The notes beneath the pieces are model-generated. The model ran no database searches and was not told the DNA's origin. It saw only the letters and a list, made by a program, of their open reading frames with translations. From NCBI GenBank assembly GCA_907165065.1, contig OU015526.1:64317723-64381722 (forward strand): DNA of 64,000 bases, written 5' to 3'. The translations under genes and the position numbers were made by a program. Positions 37,001 through 51,365 of this stretch are shown piece after piece. Position 1 is the first letter of the stretch, and every line of letters starts with the position of its first letter. This stretch comes from Caprimulgus europaeus (lineage: Eukaryota > Chordata > Aves > Caprimulgiformes > Caprimulgidae).

Positions 37001-40000
37001 TATGAGACAGTTTTGTGCCTGCTAGTGCCACTGTACAATATAAATAATACTGCTTCACCAATGTGTGGGGGTTTTCCCATTTAATTAGTTTTCTTTATAT
37101 ATCTATCATACCTGTTTTCAATTTTGATGAAAGAACATTTTTAAAAGCATTACTTTAACTGCAAATATAGATAAAAATATAAACTATGTTACAGTTTACA
37201 ACAAAACTGGTGAAAGATGAAGACTCCCAGCTGGAATACATACACAGCTAGTGACATGGAGATCACTTCCAACAATACAGAAGATGCTCCCCGTGTTCCT
37301 GATCCTAAGCTAGTTTGGGGCAGCTAAAAATAGCAAATGCAGCCCCAACAAGTGAACTGCCAAGTTATTCTGTACAGAACTGGAAGCTACTGTAGCTGCA
37401 ACACCTCTCTGGCATTTCTTGTGATCTTACCATCACAGCTCCCAACAAGTGTAATTAATCAAAGTCCAGCTCAGTCTGGCTGAATCTAAGCTGCAGTGCT
37501 GATGCTTTTGCTCTATGCTCCATCTTCCAGTTTAAAGAGAATGGTATCAAGCTGTTCAGTCTGGCTCAAAATGTATCTATTGTTGCAGCTGAGGAAATAC
37601 TTATGCCAATAGTTTGGGAATCCTTGAATGACATTTTTTTTTTCATTAGCATTTATCAGGATTAACTTGCAAAACAGAAAAAAAACTTCCAAATTCTCTC
37701 CTCCTCCTTTTCCTAAAAACAAAGGAATGTCCTCATCAAGACTATGCAGACATAGGATCACAGCATAAAGAGCTGAAATGTGTATTTACAATAGGTTTTT
37801 AATTTATTCTATAATAAGATAAAAATAATGTTGAGGTTGGAGTGGATAGTATCTGCATATGAGTTCTAAACTTGACTCTACTCATGGACTCCATCTTGTG
37901 CAGACAAATCCAGGGTAGCTTTAATCTAGCCATATTCAATACCAACAGCAGCAACGCTCCAGCACAAAACTTTGCAAAAGGCAGTCTGGCATCCTGGGTA
38001 CCAGCACCAGCAGCTCAGGCCTGGGCTGCTGCCAGTGCACTGCTGTTTGTATCAAAGCCAACTTAAAGCCGTGCTGCAATTGCACCTATTCACAGTCAAG
38101 TGATCCTTCTGGAACTGAAATGTATTATAAACTCACCCCTGCTCCCTGCAGAAGGAAGGTCTGCAGTACAGACAGCTCCACAGCCTGTGTCTGGGTATGC
38201 AACTGCACAGAAATGCACGTTGTACACTAGAGTCTGCTTGTAAAACAATAGAAAAAAAGAGTATGGGCAGTCTCTTATTACCACAAGCATACCTTGCAAG
38301 TAGCAGCAGCACCAGGGAGTACTATTTTGTAGCACATCAGGAGTAGATACTGGATCTGCTCAGAATTACACAGGCTTTGAAGCAAACACTGCAGCAGGCT
38401 GTCAATGCTACACACTTCTGATCACACATACAACAATGTGGCTCCAACTCCATTTTATGCAGTCAGGTCAAGATTTTATTTGTTCCATCTCCAAAAAGCA
38501 TAATGTCTGGAGAAGCATCCTCATTTAAGTGCATTTTCTGATTTGTCTTTTTTCTTCCTGCTAACTTCCATTACATGTACAGCTTAATATAGTTAGTTGT
38601 CTGATCCTGAACAAACTGATTTGAAAAAAATATAAATTCTAATTTGACTAATATTTTGTAGGTACCTTGTGTCAGAGACAGAAACACTTGAATTTGTCAT
38701 TTTCTTCCTTCTTAAACCACAAGAATCTTATACACTCCAAGAATAGAAAATGCTTCCTCAGGCATAATCTGGCGTTCTCGTCAAATGATGAAATATCACT
38801 AGTCTTGAGATAATATAGACCATAAAAGGGTAAAGCAGGCACTTAAATAAAAATCTATCAGGATATCATCACTGAATCTCACACATCACTTATACTAACA
38901 GGCTCATTTTAAAACTCCCGCTCTTGCAATTCATCCCATTGAGAGAATTTCTGTCCGTACTGGGGTCCTAGTTAGAATTTCAACCACTCCTACACTTGTT
39001 TGGAGCAGAATTAGCTCTACCCCATTTAGTCACTATTGCTAAAGCATAAGTATAGTTCTGGTGACTACTCCTTCATTATGAGGCTATTGGTGGCCTTACT
39101 TCTAACTCTCAAGGTCTAAAGCTTTTGCAGATATTCCCCAGTGCTTAAAGAGCTTCCTAAGCAGCTTCTGGGAACATATGTTGTTTTTACTAGCTCTGGG
39201 TAGAGTTTCACTGCATGTGCCAAGCAGACCTCCATGGGGCCCTGTCAGTGATCAACTGATTTAGCCTTCAAAATTAGAATCCAAGCCCAGCTACTTTTGG
39301 CAGATTCACTGCAAGAGTCTTAATTCTCATCTGCATTCAGCACATCCAGTCACAGTTACTTGATTTTACTTACCCTGACGTTTTCTCTGCTAGTACATCA
39401 AATATTTGGGCCTGGCAGTACAGTGCACTCTGTACAGTGCACTAAAACAGGCTGGCAGATACCTTTCTGACTTGCAAAGCCTTTCCCAAACAAGAAGCTC
39501 TCTAAGAAGCTGCTTTAAAGAAAATGCCTAGAGATATGATTTGTATTGACACAAACCGTCTAATTGACATTAACAATAGTTTTTTTTCAATTCCTTTGCA
39601 AGTGGAAAGTCTGAGGAATAATAGACAACATGGCTCATTTACTCCCAAAATAAGAATATAATGCTAAGAAGTTGTCTAGAAAGCATATACTGGATCAGTG
39701 GAATGGTTTTTCCTTTTTTCCTTTTTCAGACCTTCTCCATAAATATTTCTATTGCAGATGCAGATCCCTGAGAAGGGAATTTTAAATTATCAGCTATTAC
39801 TTCACTATTCCTAATTAGCTTTTAGAAACCATCTGTTTTCTATGAACAGCATGTTGAAACTGCTGCTTAGAATACTGTATGGAAAAGCTAACTGCAACTC
39901 CAGGAATCCATGGTTCACGCTGCATCTGCTAAATATTCCATAGATGTTTCCCCCACATGCTTTTTTTTTGTGGAAAGGTGACTGTAGCAATATTTTTTGT

Positions 40001-42169
40001 TAAAAAACTCCTTGCTTACTAGTCTAAAAAAAAAAAATCTTTTGAAATTGTTATACAAATATTTAAATTTAATACATGGCAGTTACATAACAGTGCCTTT
40101 AAAGGAGCAAGAACTATCAGCAAATGTGGAGAAACTTCGTCATCCTGAAATCTGTTTACATGCCTGGACTGAATGCAGCTTTCTGCAGAGCTGTACTAAA
40201 GTCTAAGACTGATTTTTATTATTTCTTGATTGCATTTAGGACCCAGATCAAACAAAACACGACAGCTCAGGGCCAAGTGAGCAATGGTTAGATTCTCTGG
40301 ACTTGTGCTGCTTTTTCTCAACTCAGTACCTATCAGTAGGGATATTCCTGAAAGACTATATGGAGAATGCTCTAAAAGATTCAGTATGAAGTGCCTGCAG
40401 TACAAACCCAAAGTTCAGTGAGAGTTCTTAGTCCTCTTGGGAAGGTTCTTTTCTCTGATTTGGTTGACTTGCCTGTAATGCTTAGGATAACTCTAAAAAT
40501 AGCAGGCTAAAAAAAACCCCAACAAAACAAAAAAAACCCACTTAAAAATTCACAGCAGTAGTGCAATCTCCCACTACACGCAGTGTCTCTTAATATACTT
40601 CATGTTTAATTAAGTACTGTCAATCCAAATTAAACTTTACACACAGGCCCCAGAAATGTTCAACTATTGCCCTGTGCATCAGCAAGTTAATACTGCAAGA
40701 AGTATATGCAGGGGAGTAAAAAGCAGTGAGACTCAGCAAGAACAGAAAAGCAGCAAAATTTAAGAATATAACTGTTGTGAAAATAACACTATTTAAAACA
40801 CATATATCTTTCATCTCCCTCCAAGCTTATATTGGAGATGGGAAGAGCAAAAGTTTAAAACATTTTTATAAGGAGATGATACTAAGTTATCAAATTATAA
40901 TTTCAACGCCTCCTAGGCAATATGCAAATATATCTACCCTCAGTCTCTAACTATGCCACCCTCCTGGCCATGCACTTTAGAAATTATTCCAATCATTCAC
41001 CAACTCCGAGATTTCACAGTAAATACTGAGTTTTTCTGTCAAAATCTGCAAATTTCACAGACATTTCTGCTTTTAAAAGAAAGTCTTTTAAAATAAAGGT
41101 TTCTACTTCAGTCAAGCCACGCTTATTGTGTGCCATTGTAAATGCCTTATATCCAAGGCAAATTAATGCAGAAATCCTCTACATGGATTTATTGTCTGCC
41201 AATATGAAGTGGCAGATGCTGCATCAGCTTTTTCTAAAATGGTCAGGGGACATTCTTTTAAAGAAGCACCACAAAAGTGTATCTCCACTTCCAATTTCCA
41301 CTTCACAATTCCTGGGAAACACGATTACTCCTTCTTTACTAACATTAAGCTTGTGACAAATTCAGACAAAGAAAAGTAAAAGTTTTACCCACTGAATTCA
41401 GTTCAGTCTTCATTTGACAAGATTCCCTCCCTGCGTATTGAGATTATAATTACCTAATTTGAGTGCTTTGAAGCTTCAGTATTTCATCAATTAAAAAACG
41501 AGAAATATTTTTCATCAAGTTGCAAGACTACTTAATCTTACAATACAGTGTTTTAAATAACTTATTACAACCATAGCCAAAAAGTCATAGCGGTTTTCTG
41601 ACAGGTTTGCAATTAAAAGATTTTATAATTACTCAATACTTTGCTATAACATGAACAAAAAAACCCAACAAAAACCCCCCTATTGTTACCACTAGGTTAG
41701 AATGTCAATTTTTTACTAAAATCCATTCCACACTGGAGGGAAGATTGCAAGAGAGAGAGGAGAAAAAGCAAGTGAAAATCCACATTTTGCTATTATTTTT
41801 TAAAAGCCCATACTATCACTCCGAATAAGGTCCTGACACTCTTATTATAATACAGAGTATGAGCATTTATGGTTACACTGATACAATTTTAGAATTACTG
41901 AAATGTTACATTTATCTGTCAGTAGAAAATGTGTATTATCACCAGGAACAAAACAAAGAACATTCCTTAAGTAAAGTATTTACACCAAATATACAAAAAA
42001 AAAAAAAAATTAAAAGCTGTGGACACTCAATCCTTTTAAGTTAGAGAGATGGCAAAGAGAGTAAGTGTGTTAAGCAGGTAAGTTTATCCCTTAATTTGTA
42101 CAATTTTGCACAACCAACACCTTGCCTAAAGATGCATTCATTTCCCTAGCACATGCTAACATTAGTGAT

Positions 42170-42192
42170 GGGGTGGGGGGTGGGGTGGGGGG
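42170..42192 (+). other. G-quadruplex motif (single-base loops)
   Basis: Four G-runs of 4, 6, 4 and 6 bases are separated by single T residues (42170-42192), followed by AAGAGGG. This is among the strongest sequence types for intramolecular quadruplex formation. It lies on the template strand of DCLK2, in intron 2, so the RNA carries the C-rich side. Confidence 0.85.
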
Positions 42193-42918
42193 AAGAGGGC
42201 TAAAAAAGCATTCCATATTTAGACTGAAATCACTTGAGGAATTTCCAAGGCTATTGTAATACAACACAATAGTAGAAGCAAAACAAACAAAACAAATGTA
42301 AATCAAACCCCATCAGAAAGGTGATGAAGAAGGGTCACAATGAATTAGAGGAAGGCAGACATCAAGTTTCTGCTAAAGAAGTGCAGCAGAACAAGTAACT
42401 TGCAACCAGCAATTTTAGAATTACAGTTTTACAAGTGAATAGCTTGTCAGATGCTACAATACTTCAGGCATACCTATGAAATAGTGAAAACACGCAGGTA
42501 TTTTTGAAAATTAATTTCTCAGAACTCAAATTTTGCCCTGAGAATTTAATTTTTAAAATAGTCAGAAATGTGTTCATGAGTTTGGAGATTCTAACTATAA
42601 CCTAATATATAAAATTCTATGAACTGTCTGCCAGATTTAAGCATCAAAGAATCTAGTCTAGTAGAATATTAAAAATGAACAACCTGTTTAATATATACTG
42701 GCTGTTTAAAAAAAGAAAAAAAAAGATTTGCAGCTGTTTTGAGGATACAAATTTGAAAATTTACCTATTTTACAGAACAGACAAATTCAAGCCTATATAT
42801 GGTAGAGAATGTTACTGACAGAAGTCACTTTCCTCACTGCAACCTAGTAACACACTATTAGAATAAGAGTGTCCTTGTTAATATTCCATTTCACAAAAAA
42901 ATGGACTTTCTGTTACAG

Positions 42919-43025
42919 TATCACAGAATGTGAGGGATTGGAAGGGACCTCAAAAGAGCATCTAGTCCAACCCCCTGCCAGAGCAGGGACACCTACATGA
43001 GATCACACAAGAAGGTGTCCAGGCG
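42919..43025 (-). mobile_element. CR1 3'-end fragment
   Basis: On the plus strand it reads TATCACAGAATGTGAGGGAT, then GGAAGGGACCTCAAAAGAGC and CATCTAGTCCAACCCCCTGC. This is the reverse complement of the CR1 3' end, so the element lies in the same direction as DCLK2, in intron 2. Confidence 0.92.
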
Positions 43026-46000
43026 TCCATAGTAAATGACAATTCAAAGAGAACTTTTATAGAATAGACAAAATTATAATTTGTTCCCTGCCAACTGAGG
43101 ACATTTTAACAGATAAAGTCTTCTCACAAACATTAAGGTGTCATACACACAACATAAAACACTTAGTTAAAAATAATTTTTTTCATGTATGCTAGTCAAA
43201 CTAAAAATGACTCACAGTATGAGGGGGATGAATCATCTAAAGTATTTTGAGATTAATTCTATATGGATATATAAAACACTGAGAATAAAATAAGGTCACA
43301 AAGAGCCTCTAACTTCATTCTCATCCCTAACGAAGTCAATTTACACAAGAGATATTAATATTTATTTCTCATGCCACACATGACAAGCCTTTTTTAGTTC
43401 AGTCCCAAGTAAATTTTGAACTTCACATAACCCCTTTTTTCTACCATACAAAAGAGAAAGTGTTGTAATTCTTACTTAGTGTAGCAGTACACTAACAAGG
43501 ATTCATAGCTGGATCTGCATGTGAAAATATCGGATGCTAGCTTTCCTCCTCTATCTTTCCCCGTATTTACAGCAACAAAGCATTTTTGTTCAAAACAATG
43601 ACAATTTCAGCTACACATTCTGTTGCCAAGATCTGTATCAATTCCCACTGGCTTTGAAGAAAAGGAGGAAACACAGAGTTTACTATTTTGGAAAAAAAAT
43701 TAGGAAAAGGAAAGATTCCATTTAAAAGATAAATCCACTTCTAACTATCAGGCAAACAAGCCAGACAACAGGCTTATTTTTCCTCTAATGCACATGTGAT
43801 TTTAAGAAAATTTCACCAATAAACTCTGCTACAGATGAAGTGAAAGAAAACAAAAGAAAAACAATACTAAAACATTTGGAAGTCATTTCACATATATGCT
43901 GCAAACTTGACAGCAGCAAAACACTGGGGAGTCATATTTAGCAGAAATATCCAAAGCTCTATTCTCACAGTTTTCCTATTGTCCAGAAAATATATTTCAA
44001 GGTGTATTGAGCATTTGTGTCCAAACACTTGAGAACAGCCAGAACAAGTATGCATCTCACTTTCTGTAGCTTACTAGTTGATATTTTTTATTATAATTTA
44101 TGTTTTGTAACTACAAGAAAGTAGAAAATGGTTTGTACATGACAGCAACATTCTCTGTATGATAGTACCATGGACTATCCTGTTTCCTCTCTTAGGGGAG
44201 GCTTTTGATAAACAAATGATGCCCTCCACTCCCAACCATCAAATGAAGATCCTGGTGACAGGGCTAAGCAATGAAAGCTGCTTTATTATGTAAGAATCCT
44301 TATTTAAGCAAGATGGATAAACTGAAGTTTCAATTCCAGATAAGAATTTCAGCACTACCAGGCTTGCATCTACCTTCCAACAGATGAAGAAAGAAGGTCC
44401 AGGATGTGACACAAGGATATTCCCCACTATGTGAGCATGAAGTAGAAATCTTGGAGGCTTGGCTATTAATAGCTTTGGAGTCCCTCTTCATTCTGGAAGC
44501 CTGCTGGGTTCTGAGTTGATAAAAATCCCTGCAGAGTTTTTTACCACTAATATGTGAGCAGTGGAATAGTTCTGCATACTTTGACTTAACAATACTTATA
44601 ATACAAGGAATGCTTCAGACTAGGAGGATTAAGAACTAGAGCAAACAAAGAAGTGTAGCTGGATGGCACTGTGCTCTGGCTGTTCCTTCTCATATCAGAA
44701 GTAGCTCAGTAAAGGCCCAAATAGCGGTGAGGCTAGCCTTCATTTCTGTATTGCGTATAGGAGTACAGAATGAAAAACCCCTCACCCAAACAGTTCCGCT
44801 GTCCAACATAATTTCAAAACATTTTTTTCCCCTCACACAGAGATACAACTGAACATTGAGTTTATGAAGTAGATCACTGTTCTACTTGTTCTCACTAGAA
44901 CACTACATTCATTAAATTAGGTCATCAGAGAAAGTTTTAAGTGTTGTGATTTGGTCTTACAGATGTTATTTGGCCAATCACATTTTAATAGCTTTAAAAC
45001 TAGAGGTGCTTTTATTTTTCTTAAACATTTTCAGACAGACTCTCCCTCCATACTTGATAACTTACGCTAGTGTTTACCTCCAAAAACTCTGTATAAATCT
45101 TATTTCTTACTAAGGGACAGAGACTTCTTGAAAGCCCCAGGTAAGACTAAGATAGATGCTAAACTCACAACCATTTTTATAGGTACATAATGTCTCAGTG
45201 CTTCTGATAATTTTCTGTTAATGTCTTTTCATTTGTATTTGAGCAAACAAAATTATATTTGGTAAGTCTTTCTTATTTCCATTAATATATTTTTAGTGCA
45301 AATCCTATTTTGTTACATAGGTCTTAAACTTCTTTTAAAAAGGCAAATGCTCTTTAAGTAGGATCCAACTCCACATTTATCTACACTTGAAACTCTCTTG
45401 TTCAACTTTATTCAGATTTAAATTAACCAGAACCTTGATTTCTTTGAAAGAGAAACTGTGAGTTTTCCACATGTGAGAACATGGCACCTTCAGAAAAATG
45501 CTTAAAGAGGATCCTGGCTGTCTGAGACTCAACCATCTTTATTTTTCTTAACTAACTGGTCTATTTTCCAATAATTTTATTGAGACTGGAACTCCCTAAC
45601 TAAATACTAGTCAAGTTGAAGGTTAGAAATAAGAAGGGAAAATCCAAGAAATGCCAAACTTATTAGCCCAAAATTCTAACTTGCCATTTAGTTTACAAGT
45701 TACGTTCTACTATTTTTGCTTTCTTCTGAAATATTTTAGTTTCTTCAAAAAGCCTTCAAAGATTGCAGAGATACCCTGTGCCATGTATCAATAAATAAAA
45801 CACCAATTAAATATGAAGAAAATAAATATTTAAGAACACGGCATAGATTGCACAACAGAAGAAAATGATTGTTGGCTTTGTAAACAAGAAAAGTGCTACA
45901 AGAACACTGATTTTCCTGCCTACAGTGAAAACACTGAGTATCACTCCTTCCTATGCAATGCTTAACTAACTTCAAGCCACAAACAGGGCCATTGTTCCAT

Positions 46001-47431
46001 TTAAGTGCTGGGAAGCTCTTTGCTTTTAAAGGTTGGCTTGTATTGCTGTTACTTCAACATTACTTTCCCTTCAGAGTTTTCAGACTCTGTGTTCAAAGGT
46101 TCATTGCAAATTAATCAGCTAGCAATATTTTAGACATTAAAGACGAATATTACTTTTCCTCTCTCTGACAAACTGTTTCATGTTTCCTGTCATTCATTTA
46201 TTATGGAAGAGAATATCAGTTTTCTTAATAATTGGCAGAAATCTGGAAGAAAAGTTCATATTTTAAGATGTCAGTATTTTTGCTTTGAAAGAGTTAAGAG
46301 ACACTGACAATCTGATTACAATCAACCAAGAAGCAGCTACTATAACAGATACATCAACCTGACAGCCTGAAAGACAAATCTTAGAACAAGAAAGTCTGCT
46401 TACAGATTGTGTTATGAAGAATGGAGAAAATTCAACCTTGAAACGCTTCCATATGTGCTTGGTAAATAGCTTTACATTGTAAGGTATAACAAGCTTTTTA
46501 AAGAAAAGTTTGCATGTTCAAATGTGATAATGCAAGAACTGTTTACTGAAGTAACATAGGGTAATTTAATTACAGGAAAAAAATTTCCAAGATCTCAAAG
46601 TAATGAGGAACCTGTGACACAAATCCTAATCTGGCATATGACAGCTGCAGAATGAACTCAAAAGATTTTTACCAGACTAATTATCTGTTAATGGCCAGGC
46701 TCAGCAGGATTCAACAAATTCCCAAGGTTTAATTTCCAAGTCATGTGAGTCCATCTTTAGCATGGCAGATGGCAGACAATGACTGCATACCATTCTTTTA
46801 TTCCAAGAGCTACATACACCATTTCTGCAACCCAGCACTAAAATTATTGTAATCATACATCAACAAAGATGTAACGTTACCACTGGTGACACCACTATTT
46901 TTGCAGTGATTGTTTCCCACACTGTGCAGCATGTCATTTTTATTAAGTGCTGTCATGTCTTGGTGTGCACAGACAAAAATTGAAAACCCAGTAGGATTTA
47001 TCTTCTCTATAAATCCACAATGACTCCAGCAAGTTGGATGTCACTTTTAACAGGACACACATGCTTGCTCTTAGCTAAAATATCAGCAATTTTTTTCAGT
47101 TGCCATGCTCTAACTTAAAAATACTGACTTCAAATCAAGCTCTGATTTTGCATTCATTTTGATAAATACTCTATTACATCCCACTTCACCAGCCTGTTAG
47201 TCTGATTGCAGAGGGTGTTACTAATTACATATCTAAAGCTTGCCTCACTGAAAAAAATTAAATTCACACCCAGTGGTCCCCAGCCATTACATTCTCAGTA
47301 ACGTTATACCACATCCCCAAAGCCAGAATTATGTATCATTTTGGGAAGGAGAGAGATGTAAGTTCTGTATTTTATCTGTAATATATTTTGGGTTACTGAT
47401 CTCCAGAAAGCAAGAATAATATACAGGGGGT

Positions 47432-47460
47432 CCCCTCTCCCCACTCTCCCCCTACACCCC
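47432..47460 (-). other. G-quadruplex motif on the DCLK2 sense strand
   Basis: The plus strand has C-runs at 47432-47435, 47439-47442, 47448-47452 and 47457-47460. The minus strand therefore reads four G-runs with loops of 3-5 bases. Because the minus strand is the RNA-like strand of DCLK2, an RNA quadruplex in intron 2 is possible. A GGGGG directly beside it (47426-47430) could instead pair with a C-run as a hairpin. Confidence 0.7.
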
Positions 47461-50400
47461 AACAAATTTCAAAACACTTTTGTTCCAGAGAGTCAAGTTT
47501 TCCAGTGCTAGACTGTAGCCATTTCACATGGCATGACCTTTAGTTTTTGCATACGCAACAAAGCTGAAGAGCTACCTCAGCATTATTGTTCACTGCCAGT
47601 TTAAGACACTCTCTTGAGATGACTCACTAGATGTTCAAGGTTCTGTTTCCTTTTTAATAGTTTTCCTGTAGCACCTTAAGCATCATAATTTTTGTTACTT
47701 TTAAACGAACTCCTTCCCATTTTGCATTTTCTTTTTTCCTCAAAATGGTAACTGGACTTGTAATATGATCCTCTGACAACTGTGATAAAAATTGTAAATA
47801 CTTTCACACATTATCTGCTTGTGGCCTTTGTACCACTGCATGTAATGAAAATGCTTTAGAAAGTGTTCCATTACAAGATTTGTAGCTTGGAAAAGATCTC
47901 TGTATTTTCATATTTAGGGTATTTTTCAGATCCCTGCATCTATGACAAGACACAGTTAATTTCAGGTTAGTTTCAGATAACACTTCCTTCCATAAATAAC
48001 TACAGATGGGAATATTTTTATGTCCATGGACAGAGGCCAAAATTACCTCCTTTGCTTGAGCACACTATTTCCTCCTTTCTGCTAGCAATAAATATCCACG
48101 GCTTCCAGTTGTGAGCATACCAATTTAAAGTCTGAACAAAAATATCACACAGCAGTGTCCATGGATGAATTCATTTCCTGTCATACAGGCTTCCTCAAGA
48201 TTACAGCCAGTTTAATTCTTTTGTTTTCCTTAGACTTGCAAGATTTGTATCCCACATTGACTAGACAGACATGTCTCCACAGTTGTTCTCCGAAACAATT
48301 CTAGCCTCTAGTACAAGCCCCCTTAATTACATTTCACATCAAATATTAGAAGAGGTTTTTTAGCACTGGGATAAAACTTACTCTAACTGCAGATTCTGCT
48401 GTATGAATTCTCTGTGGGATGCAGGTGTGCATACATGCACATTGTAATGTTAACTGGTATACAGATTTTTGTTATTTTATATCTAGCTCAACAGCTCTTC
48501 CAAAGTTATAGATGACCTTTAGTTGTGGAAAACACTCAAAAACAAGCAAACAAAAAAGTTTTCAGAAACCTCAGAGACTGTCAGACCCCATTTATCTGCT
48601 CCAACAAAAATCACCTCTTCATTAATCTCACAGTAACTATTTAGCACTGAGTTCCACTGGATCTGATTAACTTTAAGCCTATTATTTATCTTCCTATATA
48701 CAGGGAAGACACAGAAGTAATTTCCTTTTTCTTTACTGATAGTTTTATTTTTTGTTCATCCCCCTGACAACCCATTGATGACCCTTCTCTAGTTTAAGCA
48801 ATCCCATTTCCTTTAAAGAACATGTTTTCTTAATTCTTTTTACTCCTCTGGATTTTCCACAGTAAAGCTGTCTCTTGTTGCTATCATTGCATTGAGTGAG
48901 AAAGAGCAGAATGGCCACCTGACAGACATCAGAAACAAGATGATTGACCATACCTTCTGTACAGATTTTGGCTTTCCTGTCCTATGCACAGCCACTGCTG
49001 ACATTAATTCATCTTCAGCTCTGATCCTTTACCATTTCAACCAGAACTACTTTCCACTTCCTATCTGCACTGTTAAGAACCAGTGAGTATAAGATTACTC
49101 AACCTGCCTCATCCTAAGATATTTCTGCAGTTTGTCAAGGTTATTCTAATTTTCTGTTGTCCAGGTTTCCTGTAGCTCAACTGTTTGGTGTGTTCTTTGT
49201 ATTTATTAAGCATATCCTCCATTCAGGTCATTTACAGTGACAAGTATAGACACACATTCGTCGACCTCTACTGAATATAAAATTCCAGTTTGGCAGTGAA
49301 TCATCAATAATCATTCAGAACAACAGTATTCCAACTGTGCATCCAGTACCTAGTGCATTTTTTTCTACATTATGCTTCTATAGCTGACTAATGTGAAAAG
49401 ACAATGTCAAAAATCTTACTTCAGATACAAGGAAGTATCCACTACTGTTCTCTTCCCCTCGTCTCTCCCCAGTCATTATTTCATAACTCACTATTGTTAA
49501 AAAACCATCACCACCAAAAGAAATAACCCTCCAAACCCCACATCATACACTCTGTTGAAGCATTTTGAGCTCAACCCAAAACAGCAGGTTCCCTGAACAG
49601 ACGGGTGCTATGTCAGAGCCCTTCTAGCCTATGACACACATAGAGATGACTGCACCAAATAATGTGGAACTTTTCAACTTTCAGGTAACAGAGGTGTTCC
49701 ACTGCTACATATTTACTCATAAATGGGGAAAAGGATCCAGCCAACCATCAGAAAGTGATTCACAGTATTGCTTCCTCATTTTTTTTTCCCCTTAAGTCTC
49801 GGAGTGAAGTTTCTTTAGCTCAGCCTTAGGCACACTCATGTCACCCAATGAACATCAGCTGCAGGACCATTAGACTCTTCCAGGACCCCTCTATACTCTT
49901 TTTCAGGGTTTCCCTACATGCCTTGGAAAGTAATCTTTAGCTCTTCCACATTAGTTTTGTCTCAAGGCCATCCAGTGAATGAGAAACATCACTCTTGACA
50001 ACATCTTGTATGAGCTCTTCTTTTCCTCCTCTGTAATCTAAATGTGTACCTTTTCTGATTTGCTTTCCTAGGCCACTTAGTTCCTATTCTCTTGGAAGGT
50101 CTCTCGGAAGCTCTATTCTCTCTCTTTTAAAGACAATCTAAATACTACTTCTGGCTGCATCTCCATTAACATATTTTACTGTTTCTCACACTGTATTTGT
50201 GGACTCATGTTAGCTAAAAAACCCAAACAAACCAAACCAAAGCCCCCCAACAATATATATGCCTCTTTCAAGTTGATATTCCACTCCTACAGCACTATCC
50301 ACTGCTGCAACAAGAGCTCTCAGAGGTAATGGTCCTGTTGCCATTCTGTCATACGATATTGCACATGCTCTGCTGATATTTAAGTCTTATAAACCAATAT

Positions 50401-51341
50401 AAAGACCATAATGATTTTTCTTCCCATCCCCCTAACCCCTCCTCAGAGTAGACTAACTCTCATTTGTATAATTTGCCACATAATAAGCAAATTAACATGC
50501 TTTTTTTTGTGGACACCAATCATCAATTCTGAAAAGCCTTTCTATGCAACTTATCTACTCATTTAGTAGTTATATTGTCAATCATGTTCATACTATCAAG
50601 CCATCAAGTAGTCTGCTGCAGTTTGGCAAATTTTAAATTGCTTTCTAAGAGTTGACACTACCTCTTCTGACCCTCAGCCTCTAAGAAGAATGCAGGAACT
50701 ATCATTACTGTTCAAAGTCTTGATGCTAGACAAGGAAAGACTCCTTGCCCACAAATGCTGAACTTCTCTGGGATCTGCAATGCAGACAATCACTCCCTTT
50801 GCAGCTGCCACTGCCATTCCTCTATAACAATATGTAAGCCTTTTTAAGAGTTCTGAGGAATGCTAGGGCTTAAGGGGTTTTTTTCCCTTCATAGTTGCAG
50901 GTTAATGCAACATTTCAGCTTAAAATGCTGTTTTAAATTTCAGCAGAACTAGAACTGCACAAAATTTGGAGCTTTCTATGTTCTTGCAAAATTGCCTGTA
51001 GCAGAAATTCAAATCTGTGCTATTTCCAATACATTTGTGAAAGCACCTATACTAGGTTAGAGCCTGAGACCTAAGATAAAGACTTCTTTCAATTTCAGTA
51101 GCTTTCAACTACACATAATACTGACATGGAAGTAAGTTTCTACTACAGTTTTCTCCTCAGCGTGCAATGACATCTCAGAGAGTGATGTAACGATACAATT
51201 AAATGACATTTTAAAAAAAAAGTGTACTGCCAATGAATAAGATACAGTTGAAAACCAAGTAGCCCTTCTGCTGTCTTTAGGTAGGAGATAATTGAACTAA
51301 AAGCAAATATTTGCTAAAACTACTCAGTTAACTGCAATAAA

Positions 51342-51365
51342 ATTATATATATATATATATATATA
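51342..51365. repeat. (AT)n microsatellite
   Basis: An uninterrupted run of about 11-12 AT units in intron 2. Confidence 0.95.
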
